The position numbers and the translations under genes were made by a program. From Cryptomeria japonica (lineage: Eukaryota; Streptophyta; Pinopsida; Cupressales; Cupressaceae): a stretch of DNA of 64,000 nt. Location: the NCBI RefSeq assembly GCF_030272615.1, contig NC_081407.1:440599213-440663212 (forward strand), written 5' to 3'. Of the stretch, positions 11,627 to 21,335 are shown one piece after another (position 1 is the first letter of the stretch; each line of letters opens with the position of its first letter). A model generated the notes under the pieces. That model did no database searches, was not told the origin of the DNA, and saw only the letters and a program-made list of their open reading frames with translations.

Positions 11627-12853
11627 TCAAAAGGACAAAAGGGTAGGCTCAAAAGAAACAAAATACATATCTAGTGGATGCCGCGGGGCCAGAGAATTAT
11701 CTGGATCGTCTAGTGGATGAGTGGACCAATGTCTGTTCTTCATATGGTAAACTGTGACAGAATTGTCACAACATGTAAACCATACTACACCACCGCTTGC
11801 AGATACCTTCCAGGGAGTGTGTAACTCATGTGATAAATCAAATTCCCATTCTCGAATCCACATTTTATGTTCTGTATCCAATATCCAGAACACAAAATGC
11901 CCATCACACTTATGCAAACTGTCTCTAATTCTCCGATTGCGGTCATGGTTGGACCTTGCTGCCAATGCGTAGCTGGAATTAGATGCACAAAGTAATAGAT
12001 TTCCCTCCCATTCAATGAGGCAATATGGATAACCTACTGAGGTAGGAACGAAAATAGAAAAACTCCATTGGTCTTGATTCACATCATAACCTATAATCAT
12101 GTATAAACAATCTTGGTCATCTCTAAGCAAGGCCTCCACATCTCTAATTTCTTTCAATTCCTCGACTCTTGCAGCGAAATAAATGACACCATTAAAAAAA
12201 AGTGGACTCCCCAAATAACGGCATACATCAAAAGAACGCAATAGAGGCTGACCCTTATACCACGAATTTGATTGAAAATCAAACACCAGTGTATATGGGC
12301 TGTGATCACCCAACATTCGGCCTACCATTACAAATTTTAGTGTGTTCTGCGTATAACAAATTTTACTTACTCTTATGAAGCCGACTTCAGATGGCACTGA
12401 CAATTTTCTCAAAAACATTGTCACAGGGTTGTACACCCACAACTCAGGCATATCGACAGGCAACGAATGTTGATAAAAGCACATCAGCCCATTTGATGTG
12501 GTAAGCAGCTCAAAATTCTCATTTAGAAATTTAATGTCTAAGCCCTCCCAGGAAAAAGTAACAATGGAAAGATTACCCGTTTCGGAATTGTAAGAGTGGA
12601 ACTGATAGGTTTCTGTCAACCATCGGCTAGTTGGTCTGTGAATGACACAAAACATCGATTCTGGGTGAGAATTCTTGTAATGGGTATGTGCAAAAGATGG
12701 GTCAAAAATGAGTTTGCGCCATCTCTTATGCACTGTGGACATCTTCAGCACATCTCTGGTTGAAACCCTCGAAAGTATTCCCGTGATCAGCTCATCACTA
12801 CATTCCACCTGCTCTGCACTGCTTCCTGCTTTCAGTCTGGGAATGCCCTCCAT
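11627..12853 (-). CDS. F-box protein (F-box plus associated beta-propeller-like domain)
   Basis: This is the only intact gene recognised: 408 residues, no intron. The frame is open five codons further upstream, but only at a TTG. The first ATG is at 12853, and I take that as the start (MEGIPRLKAGSS). Residues about 18-58 form an F-box (SDELITGILSRVSTRDVLKM, then the conserved RWRKLIFDPSF). The rest resembles an F-box-associated or kelch-like propeller: LWVYNPVTMFLRKL, SPLFFNGVIYFAA, and WKVSASGGVVWF. Such proteins are substrate receptors of SCF (Skp1-Cullin-F-box) ubiquitin ligases. The F-box binds SKP1/ASK and the C-terminal domain selects the target, which cannot be predicted here. Two 65-bp direct repeats and a 38-bp palindrome lie directly upstream and may affect expression. 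Confidence 0.85.
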   Translation of the reverse strand: MEGIPRLKAGSSAEQVECSDELITGILSRVSTRDVLKMSTVHKRWRKLIFDPSFAHTHYKNSHPESMFCVIHRPTSRWLTETYQFHSYNSETGNLSIVTFSWEGLDIKFLNENFELLTTSNGLMCFYQHSLPVDMPELWVYNPVTMFLRKLSVPSEVGFIRVSKICYTQNTLKFVMVGRMLGDHSPYTLVFDFQSNSWYKGQPLLRSFDVCRYLGSPLFFNGVIYFAARVEELKEIRDVEALLRDDQDCLYMIIGYDVNQDQWSFSIFVPTSVGYPYCLIEWEGNLLLCASNSSYALAARSNHDRNRRIRDSLHKCDGHFVFWILDTEHKMWIREWEFDLSHELHTPWKVSASGGVVWFTCCDNSVTVYHMKNRHWSTHPLDDPDNSLAPRHPLDMYFVSFEPTLLSF

Positions 12854-12865
12854 TTTCAGCTCGCT

Positions 12866-12995
12866 CAAATAACCCTTCTTTTCTTTTCAATGCGGACCTT
12901 CTCCCTTGCAACAGAACAAAGAACTGTGTACAAATAACCCTTCTTTTCTTTTAAATGCGGACCTTCTCCCTTGGAACAGAACAAAGAACTGTGTA
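12866..12995 (-). repeat. 65-bp tandem duplication in the F-box 5' flank
   Basis: Two head-to-tail units, 12866-12930 and 12931-12995, differ by two substitutions. The first unit starts 12 bp upstream of the F-box ATG. The duplicated unit holds a pyrimidine-rich CCCTTCTTTTCTTTT on the plus strand (purine-rich on the gene's strand) and AACAGAACAAAGAACTGTG. Duplication of the 5' UTR or proximal promoter is likely. The near identity suggests it is recent. Confidence 0.9.
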
Positions 12996-13033
12996 ACCCA
13001 AATGTAATGTGACGGGACATTACAGTTTTGGGT
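12996..13033. repeat. 38-bp imperfect palindrome upstream of F-box gene
   Basis: ACCCAAA, then TGTAATGT, a six-base centre, ACATTACA, and TTTGGGT form an almost complete inverted repeat. It directly abuts the second 65-bp unit. It could fold as a hairpin or be a short inverted footprint. No transcription-factor site is assigned. Confidence 0.7.
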
Positions 13034-16000
13034 GATTCAGGATAGTCATTTCTTTGTTAATTTGAAAAGGTAATGATTTTTTAATTGTAGATTAATTTAA
13101 TAGGTTGAGAGATATTTATTTTAAAAGAGTGGATATTTTATTTTAATTGTAACAAATATGGTGTTTAATGTGAACAATAAGAGTAATTTTTATTACTGTC
13201 AAATGATTTTTATTTATTTTTAGTAATTTATACACTTAAAACATTATATTTTCATAATCCATGTCTATTGAATTTGGGAGCTCTTGAAGAGTATGATTCC
13301 AAATGTTTTAATTTTAAGATATATAAGTTTGTGATGCTCCATCCATAGTTTGATATCTATGCTTCATATTTTGATTTTATTTTGAGATGCTTTAATTGAT
13401 TATGATGGTACAAACATTTAGTTTTTGATTAAACTTTAGTTATTATTATGTTGTTCATGCAGAAGAGTTCAATTATGCTCCTAAATCTTATATATAAGGT
13501 AAAATTAAAATATTTTTTGTCTTAATTGTTAACTAGTACCAACCTAGAATGCATAGATAACCAAATAAATAGCATATGGTGGTGATGAATCTCGCAAGCA
13601 TAGGCTTCATACTTCCATGTTATGAATGAGTGTAATAATGAGTAGATAACTTCTTAGTTATGATAAGTAATGTTGTAAAAAGGTAATATTAATGAATTGT
13701 AATTGATCTAATGGTGATTGAACTTAATCCAGTACTTATTTGATGCTAAGTTGGAATGGAGATGATAATTCTAAATCATGTGATTGTGCTTGCAATGAAA
13801 ATTATTGGAAATATTGCAATAGTTAGTGGAAAGATGTGATATTATATTAGTTATATTATCAATTGATACAAGTAAAAAAATATAACTTTAGGAATGATAT
13901 CTAAATAATAATTGTAAACCATAAATAGGCAAGAAAGCGGAATTGATAACTTGTATATATATGTTTATCACATGTAATTTGAACTAATGTTATTTGGGCA
14001 TAGGTTATTTATGAGATATACATGTATGTTTTATGTATATATATAATACAACCATTCACCATCATTTTAGTAATATTTAATTAAAATTATATTAACCTTA
14101 TGAATATTCAGTAAATACTCTTACATTCTAACAAGAGTTCAAAAATATGATAGATTTATCTCGTAGTTTATTACGTAGAAGTATAATAGATTTATGTGAT
14201 ATTCCATCAATTATTATTGAAAAGAAATAAATGAATAACTCTTATTCTACATGTGTATATAAGATGTAAATAAGCTCATTAGTGCTGAAGGAAAATATCA
14301 ATTCCAAACCATAAGATTGATTGATTGGAAGTATCAATGTTATGCCTTACTGCATACCAAATTTATGCTTGTCTTCGATGTATTAAGTACGCAACTAATA
14401 AATCTATCATCTGACCAACGATAGGAGAGGGGTAGAATTTATGATGAGCGGGTTGGTTTGGTGGAGGGCATGGCCTCCCATCCCTTTTAGGCATGGGGTT
14501 CCTTCTTGCCTCTACATCCAGCTAAAAGTAGCCCTTGGGTCATGCACAAAAACAATGAAGATTTATTGTCCATAAACCTACTACGACCCACCCTTGGGAA
14601 GGTAGGAAAGCCAAAAGATTTGGATGCATTGAATCTGTGTTGTAGGAGGTTGAACCCTTAAACCCTGGTTATGAAAAAAAAAGGTATATATAATGAGAAA
14701 GCTAGAGGTTCTTCTTGACATAAATCATTGAAAGAACATAGAGGATGTTATTTAAAGGATGATTGTTAGTCATTTTGATATATGTATTTGTTCCTTTTAT
14801 AAATTATATAAAAAAAAAAATATTAAATAAAGGTTGGGTGAGTTTAGCTAATTTTATAAGGATATGTGTTAAAAATCAAGCCATTAGTACTCAATAGCCA
14901 ACCTTATAGTTAGAAGTTAGTAGAGTTATTGATTGGTAGTCAATCAAGATTTAATAAATGCTCTCTATCATTCTTAGTGTGGGATTGTAAACTTGGAATA
15001 TATATAATGTTTAAATTACGTTGAAAGTTATCAATTGAAATAAAAGAGTCTATGATTCTATCTAGCTTTTGAAATCCTAATGTGAATACTCCAAGGTCAT
15101 TTATTTCTAATTTGAGATCATTATAATAGTGTTTAAATGGTTAGTTATAAGACAAATGATATTTATTGTATTTGGTGACAACACAATCTTATTTGTAGCA
15201 TGTGAATTATTGCTATGATTAGCTCTATACAAAGGAGATAGAAAATAAATGTTTCTTAGCTTAAATTAATTATCTATTGCTTTTCTTTAAAATGGCTAGA
15301 TTAATGTCTCAGTATGTAGTAACTTGTATTGTGTCATGTCAAGACTCTATGGTCAGATGTTTATGAGAATATTGCTTAGGTCAATTTGTTGTTACGAGTT
15401 TGTATACCCTCCCTTGGATATCATTTTGTTATTTAATAATACCATTCTCATGGACATTTCTTCATGATCATATTTTATTATGATTTGTGTTATTCCTACA
15501 CCAAGTTGATTTTAGCAAGAAATAAATTTAGGCTATAAGTAAACAAGGAAATATGTGCTTTCAAAATTAATATTCAAACTAAACTCCTTGGAGTATGTAT
15601 CATGGTATACCTTATTCAAGATTTTGTCTTTGTCTCACCTGTGTGGGTGGCAACGAATGAGGAAACTATCTGGGGAGTTGGACCCTAAAAAGGGTTGCAT
15701 ACCCACTCTTATACCATCATATTATATGGGTTTTAAATTGTTTTACGAACTACGAAGTCTCTATGCTTTTAGCTCGCTCAAATAAGAGGATTCACTTAAT
15801 CAAGATAATGAATTTGAGTTGTATGCCCCAATGGTGGGTCCCAGGGAGATGATTTTGGAATCTATGGTTGGGAAGACCTTTGGAGTGGTAAACCGACCTC
15901 CCTTGTTTGGCTCCAAGGTTGAGGCGGATTCCACATGAGGCTAGCATGTGATGACACTCTTCCCTACATGTGTCCATTATCTTTATGACTTGTTGATTAT

Positions 16001-16563
16001 GTCTTTGGGAGTTTATTGATTTATGATTAGCCTTGTGATGTGATTTGGTCATTGCTTTTGGTTGTTATCTTGTGGATATCATATTGAGTCCCTTAGTTGT
16101 TAGGTGTCAGCCTAAGTCTTAAGTGTGAGTTGGAACCCCATGTCATCTCCTAGCATGAGGGTAGTTCCTATTTGGTTCCACATGGTCGGGTGGTTTGATG
16201 CCTTCTTCCATTGGGGCGTTCTTCATTGGATGTTTGCATGTGTGGACATGGATTTATATTATCTCACCATGTGGATGGATCTTGGAGTATAATCTATGTA
16301 ATTGGAATTGATATCATGTGTCGTGTAACTCAAGAAAGATGTAATAATAAAGAAGACTACGTAATTAGTATTTTGTGAACATATGTTAGAACTTGTAGTA
16401 GGTTAAATTCAGGTTGGGATGTATTGGATGAGATTGTTGTAAATGGATATCCAATGTGTATGTAATTCTAAATTAGAAGGAAATTAAAATACTAAGTGAT
16501 ACAAATGGAATTATCTTGTATATATCTTGTGGACGGTAGTGACTATGTTAACGATCTTGTATG
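13034..16563. other. Long AT-rich intergenic stretch
   Basis: No coding gene is supported. Visible items are A-runs near 14674 and 14811, a possible SINE at 14440-14682, and mixed-composition sequence at 15.8-16.3 kb without a recognisable frame. Confidence 0.4.
14440..14682 (+). mobile_element. Possible SINE-like insertion
   Basis: A GC-richer block of about 240 bp in AT-rich surroundings ends in a run of nine A residues. Near its 5' end are a tRNA-A-box-like TTGGTTTGGTGGAGGGC and a B-box-like GGGTTCCTTCTTGCC. This is the layout of a pol III SINE, but the box matches are loose and no target-site duplication was found. Confidence 0.3.
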
Positions 16564-16643
16564 TCACGATTTGAAAGATGTTAATCCTTATTGTTAGTTA
16601 TCCTTGGAATATGGAGATGAATGAGTAGTTGTATATTTGCATG
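16564..16643 (+). repeat. Dispersed repeat, copy 2, left part
   Basis: This matches 121-205 of the window (CACGATTT, TATCCTTGGAATATGG, GATGAATGAGTAG, TATTTGCATG). It stops abruptly at CATG (16640-16643). The continuation is found 35.7 kb away at 52316. The split marks the insertion of the large element. Confidence 0.8.
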
Positions 16644-16697
16644 GGAGTGTGTGCACCAAGATGGTGTGCAAAAAAGTGGACACACACCCAAAAAAAG
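16644..16697 (+). repeat. Left terminal inverted repeat of giant element
   Basis: It starts GGAGTGTGTGCACCAAG, continues ATGGTGTGCAAAAAAG, then TGGACACACACCC and an A-run. The complement of the right end has the same blocks in the same order, with an extra ATAGGGGTATA segment. It is preceded by CATG. Confidence 0.7.
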
Positions 16698-16698
16698 T

Positions 16699-16900
16699 TG
16701 AAAAAATAGCAACCACGTTCGTGGTTTTAAAATTTTAAAAAACCTCGTACGTGGTTAGGTTTGTTGTGCCCGAGCCTAAAGGGACAAAACTGCATACATG
16801 ATCCTTTAGGAAATAAGAATGCGTATGCAATCTTTTAGGAACTAGGACCTCGTATGTAGTTTTAGTTCTTAAAGGACCGCGTACGTGGTCCCTATCAATA
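16699..16900 (+). repeat. Left subterminal GTACGTGG-type repeats
   Basis: Degenerate copies of a word like CCTCGTACGTGGTT occur in both orientations just inside the left terminus: ACCACGTTCGTGGTT, ACCTCGTACGTGGTT, CTCGTATGTAGTTT, and ACCGCGTACGTGGTCC. Subterminal short repeats are typical transposase-binding regions of plant DNA transposons. The same words recur at 43.96-44.1 kb and 46.66-46.77 kb in the right arm. Confidence 0.6.
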
Positions 16901-16966
16901 ATTTTTTTTCCTGACAGTCAACGGTATTCTTTTTTTCCACAGCCGAGAGCTAGTTTTAGGGGTTTT

Positions 16967-19082
16967 TTGTTCCAAACTACACACGACCTACATATTTTCA
17001 CATCCAAATGCCATGGAAAGAGGTTAGTTATGCATTTTTTAATTTTTTTTGCACATTTGATAAATTTTATTTACATTTTCAATTTAAATTTGTTGATTTT
17101 GATTAGTTTTTTTAATTTTTTGTTACCAATATCAAATTATGAAAATCTAGAACCACAACAAGATGCACCTCAAAACCCACAACAAAACCCACAATAAAAC
17201 CCTCAAGATACACCTCCAACTCCTCCTTTAGATCGTACATCAACTACACAAGAGGATTTGCTTAATGAGTTAGGACAAAACATTGCTAAAATAACTACTC
17301 TAATTAATAGATTGAAAACATCTGAGCTTGAGCATCAGTTATCCCTTGTCACTAGCCTAGAAACATTGGCTAGTGGTGCCACTATAGTTTCAAGTCAAAT
17401 TACAAAATGGGGAAACTATAGGGATAAGTGTCGCACTTATTATGCTGATGGGTTATCATATGATGCAGTGAAAAGAAAAAACATAAGTAAAGCATAGATA
17501 TGTTCTCTTTTTGTTGATCCTAGAACTGGTGAGTCCTTACCTCTTAATGCAAAGAGGTTTCCCATACATTGGTGTACCAATGTGCAGATGAAGAATCTTT
17601 TTTGGAATAGGTGGTGGATGATCTTTGACGAACTACCTTGTAATAATTTTGAGGTTCCATTATATTTTTTGAGGAAAGTATATTGTGAGTTTGTCCTCAA
17701 TGAGCGACCTAATTATTTTGATATGAGAGAGTTCCATGGTAGAGGTGGCGGCTCTACCCAAGATAGACCTAGAGCCCATAGGGTAATAGACCCGCAGAGT
17801 CGTCGCCCCCTAGCACCCAAACCCAAGGTGCATGCGACGGTCCCAGTAAACCTGAAAGAGTCGATGGAGCTACAGACTCTTTAGGCAGCCACAACATTGA
17901 ATGATGCGATCATCCAGCATGGGACACAGTTAATACACCCTCTTGGCCCGGACGATGATCCATTAGTTGAGGCAATTGGCGCTGATCAACCCATTGAGCA
18001 TGTGTGTCCCACTTGCTTAGGTATATGCACAGGGATGGATGTTGAGGCCAGTGCAGATGGTTCCACATCCCATATGTGCACGATTTGCGAGAGCAGATGT
18101 CAGACCCACACGATTGAGGATGTGGCGCTAATAGATGAATTGATGGACATGTTGTTTGCTAGTTAGCCGTAGACACAGGTGTGTTGATTTGAATTCGCAT
18201 TTTATTTATCAGTCACTTAAAATTTGTACTTGTAAATGAATTTTCATTTATAGATCGATTTAAATTGATACAAACAATATGCATTTTAGGATGCAATAGT
18301 GGGTGTTAATACACCTTCTAATATTCCTCTCACAGTTATTGTAGTTGCAACTTCGACGCCTGAGGTATAAATTTTGTAACATGTTAAAATAGAATGGTAC
18401 ATCGAATTCAAAAATATTATAAGATATACTAACTCTCTTTAATGCTTGAATTTTTTTTGTTTTGTAGGCATTAACAGGGAACCAAATATCCCACATTGAT
18501 AATGTCATGCTCTCAGCGATCGATTTTGGCCTACAAAGCTATGTGCTATCATATTTTGTACACCTTATTTTATGTATTCTTCTGATGAAATATGCAAGTC
18601 ATTTAATTTTAGATTTATTAAAATATGTTTAATATTATCTACCGATATCTCTTGTGTTAATTTTGTTTGTTTTAGGGTACCCCCTCTGTGTTTAGGCCTC
18701 ATCCTTAGCGAAAGAAATCCTTGACGACGCCTAAACGTGGGAAGAAGGTAATTGAACACATTTTTAATTGTACAATTGTTTGAAAAGGTTGAAATTGTCT
18801 TAGTTGGAATTTGTAGATTGATTAGTGTTTTTCGTATGTTTTATATACAACGGTCATTGGGCTTTGTAGAATTGTTGAATGCACCTGATACGCCTGAGGA
18901 TCGAGAGAGGGCAGAGGTATGTATCTTTACTTTATTTTCTTGATTTGATGATTATATTCACGTGTACATGTGAACTTGTGATAAATTATAATATTATCAT
19001 TTTCTTATACAAGAAATACCCATAGTTGCTTCATCAGTAGTGAGCCCTCCTTTGTGTACTAGAGAAGCATCTCAGGCTCTGG
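16967..19082 (+). pseudogene. Second gene of the giant element (Cys-rich, multi-exon, broken)
   Basis: A single frame from about 17131 to 18166 is interrupted by three stops: TAA at 17195, TAG at 17495 and TAG at 17882. Coding continues in the same frame after each. The order is a Gln/Pro-rich start, a helical segment (LGQNIAKITTLINRLKTSEL), a W/F-rich part (NLFWNRWWMIFDELPC), a Gly/Arg patch (FHGRGGG), and a Cys-rich end with CPTCLGIC and CTICESRC, which could bind zinc. ATGGAAAGAG followed by a GT donor near 17010-17020 may be the first exon. Short GT-AG-bounded exon-like pieces follow to about 19082. I recognise no family. It converges on the minus-strand transposase gene. A role as an accessory transposition protein is inference only. 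Confidence 0.5.
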
Positions 19083-19720
19083 TACACTTTTATTTTATAT
19101 ATTGTATTAATTGTATTTAACCTACAATACTTATCATTATATATAAATGTTGATATTTGATCCAATAAATGTGTATTGTGTTCATTATTGTGCATTTTGT
19201 TGATATTGATAGGCATATTCGATACATACCGAATTTGTTCATTATGTTGATTATTGTGCATTTTGGTATATATAAATAATTATTTATAATTGATATGGTT
19301 AATTTTTGCTCAAACTATTCAATGTATTTGGTGGCTTCCCTTTTACAAAGTTAAATGAATATTTGCCCATGTAATCAATAATATGAATATAAACAACAAA
19401 AATATATGATATAAAGCATTGCAATTGTGGAATATGATTTCATAAGATTTCCAAAATATTGAATTAACCCTACAATACTCCTTGTCTCAATCAAAATGAA
19501 ATTCAATGGCAATGGTCAGATTTGATATGTGGTAATGATCACTAGATGCTTTTGATTCCTTTCATTTATATTTATCAATGTGAGTGGTGCAAGAGCACCC
19601 TCATCCTCACAATGGTCAAATTTTGGTTTTTGTCTTGTTTTCCATTTGTTTATCTAAATAAGGTGATTTGGGACCATTAATGATCATTTGAAGTCATTTG
19701 TGAAAGTTTGGAGTCATTTG
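19083..19720. other. Element interior, no gene seen
   Basis: AT-rich sequence with repeated TTGTTGAT, ATTGTGCATTTTG and similar words near 19170-19265. No coding frame is supported. Confidence 0.4.
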
Positions 19721-19729
19721 GATAAAAGA

Positions 19730-19802
19730 TGTAAAAGTTGCTCAGTTGTTGTCAAAGTTGCTCAGTTGTTGTCAAAGTTGTCAATGTTGTCAAAGTTTCA
19801 TC
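19730..19802 (+). repeat. Short tandem repeat, GTTGTCAAAGTTGCTCA
   Basis: Head-to-tail units of about 21 bp (GTTGTTGTCAAAGTTGCTCA and variants) occur three times, then decay to GTTGTCAATGTTGTCAAAG. Confidence 0.8.
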
Positions 19803-20540
19803 GTGGGCACAAACCAATATCATGAGCGCATCTAGGTGGGGAGGTTTATGCTAGGCATGCTCCTATTGTGTCTCCCAACGCATCAGAATGTTGAGAGCCA
19901 TACCCTACCAGTGCGATCTCTCAAGTGCCTCAAGTCCAAAAAATTGTCAAACTTTGACAAACAGATTCTCGCAATCCAGGACGCATATGATCGATCCGTT
20001 TTAACCTATAGGGTCATGTGAGGCTCATCCACAATATCCTACCCCAAATGATAGTGAAACCAAATTGGTGAGAGTTTTAGACCCAAGGATTTAAAGATGG
20101 TAGAGGTTTTTCGGATCAAGCTTGGACAAAAGGCTGTAACGGTCTCAGCTTGGACAAAAGGTTTTTTGGATGAAGACCCATTATCTTCTTGCTGGGCACA
20201 TGACTATAGAAAGCAATTGAAGGTTGGTTATGGTCAGTTGGTATGGTTAGTTGGTATGGTGTTTGGGGTAGAATTGTTTGGTCTTGAGTAAATCTATGTT
20301 GTTGTGACCTATTTAAAGCATGTTCCATGATTGGAAGGGGTTTGTGGAGTAGGAGTGTGTCATTGGTGGGTTGAAGCAACTTGAAGTATAATCAAGATGG
20401 TCATGATTGACCTTATCACATCACATAAACTCAAAACCCTTAAGATATTCGAAACATAGTCACATATATTCAAAAAATAGTCACATATATTCAAAAAATG
20501 TTTTACAAATCATCTTATGGTCTTTTATACAAAATTTGGC
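19803..20540. other. Element interior, no gene seen
   Basis: A mixed-composition stretch with short frames on both strands that share no family motif. A small duplication of TCACATATATTCAAAAAAT lies near 20460-20500. Confidence 0.4.
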
Positions 20541-20690
20541 ATTTAAATATGTGCAAATCAGCTCATCCCCATTTAAATATAAAAAATTTGGCATCTAAAT
20601 ATGTACAAATCAGCTCATGGCCATTTAAATATACACAATTATGCTCCTAAATATGTACAAATCAGCTCATGGCCATATATATATAAAATG
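20541..20690. repeat. ~52-bp tandem repeat, three copies
   Basis: Copies start near 20541, 20591 and 20643. Each has TAAATATGTACAAATCAGC followed by TCATGGCCAT or a variant. The array lies just past the 3' end of the minus-strand transposase gene. Confidence 0.75.
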
Positions 20691-20756
20691 AATATAGAAT
20701 AATTCGCCGACGATATATACAAAATTCTCAAAATGATTCTACCTTGAACTGTAGAA

Positions 20757-21326
20757 TCAATCAAATGAGCCTTCTGGATCAGCTCTAACTTGTATTGTGT
20801 CAAGGATTGCCTCGTGATCAGATTCATGAACTTTCCATAAAATCTTGTTATGAGGTCTACCACGATACTTAATCAAATGAATATTTGTTGCAACAACAAG
20901 GTTGGAGAAATGAAGAATATGGATGTGTGTTTCAAAATCCTCGAACAACCAAACATTATAATTCTTGATAGGATATCTCCTAAGACATGTGCCTGTCATC
21001 ACAACAAACCCTATTGGATACTCAATACCCTCTCCATCAATGATTGTGGTTGTCAATTTTCTCTTAGGCTTAATACAACGACACAAAAAGTAATTTGTTC
21101 CTTCTTCATTGTTCTCTTCTGCAACAATTGCGTACACATGACTTGCACATTATAGAATGATAATTAATACCAAAAATAATGTTTGATGTAACAAAATGAG
21201 CCAAAAAAATTTCCTGCAATAAAATTTACCACAAAAATCACCTAGTTTCACTAAGGCGAATACATGATCGAAATCAACTGATGCTTCCATTTGGTTCAAC
21301 TACAATGCTCTGGGAATTTGGTAAGT
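20757..21326 (-). pseudogene. Transposase-like gene, C-terminal exons
   Basis: This is the 3' part of the gene whose body is at 29.7-31.6 kb and N-terminus at 38.3-38.6 kb. The last exon encodes YFLCRCIKPKRKLTTTIIDG, EYPIGFVVMTGT, and LIKYRGRP, ending at a stop at 20757. A preceding short exon (LNQMEASVDFDHVFALVKLGD) is joined to it by a plausible intron with a GT donor near 21230 and an AG acceptor near 21118. Splicing keeps the frame. The gag-only LTR element is inserted immediately upstream, in what was probably an intron. The part shown here carries no stop, so the damage to the gene lies elsewhere. Confidence 0.55.
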
Positions 21327-21335
21327 ATCAATGGG

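Noticed and set aside
11754..12015. Other-frame open stretches inside the F-box gene
   Set aside because: Shadows of the intact F-box frame, without family motifs.
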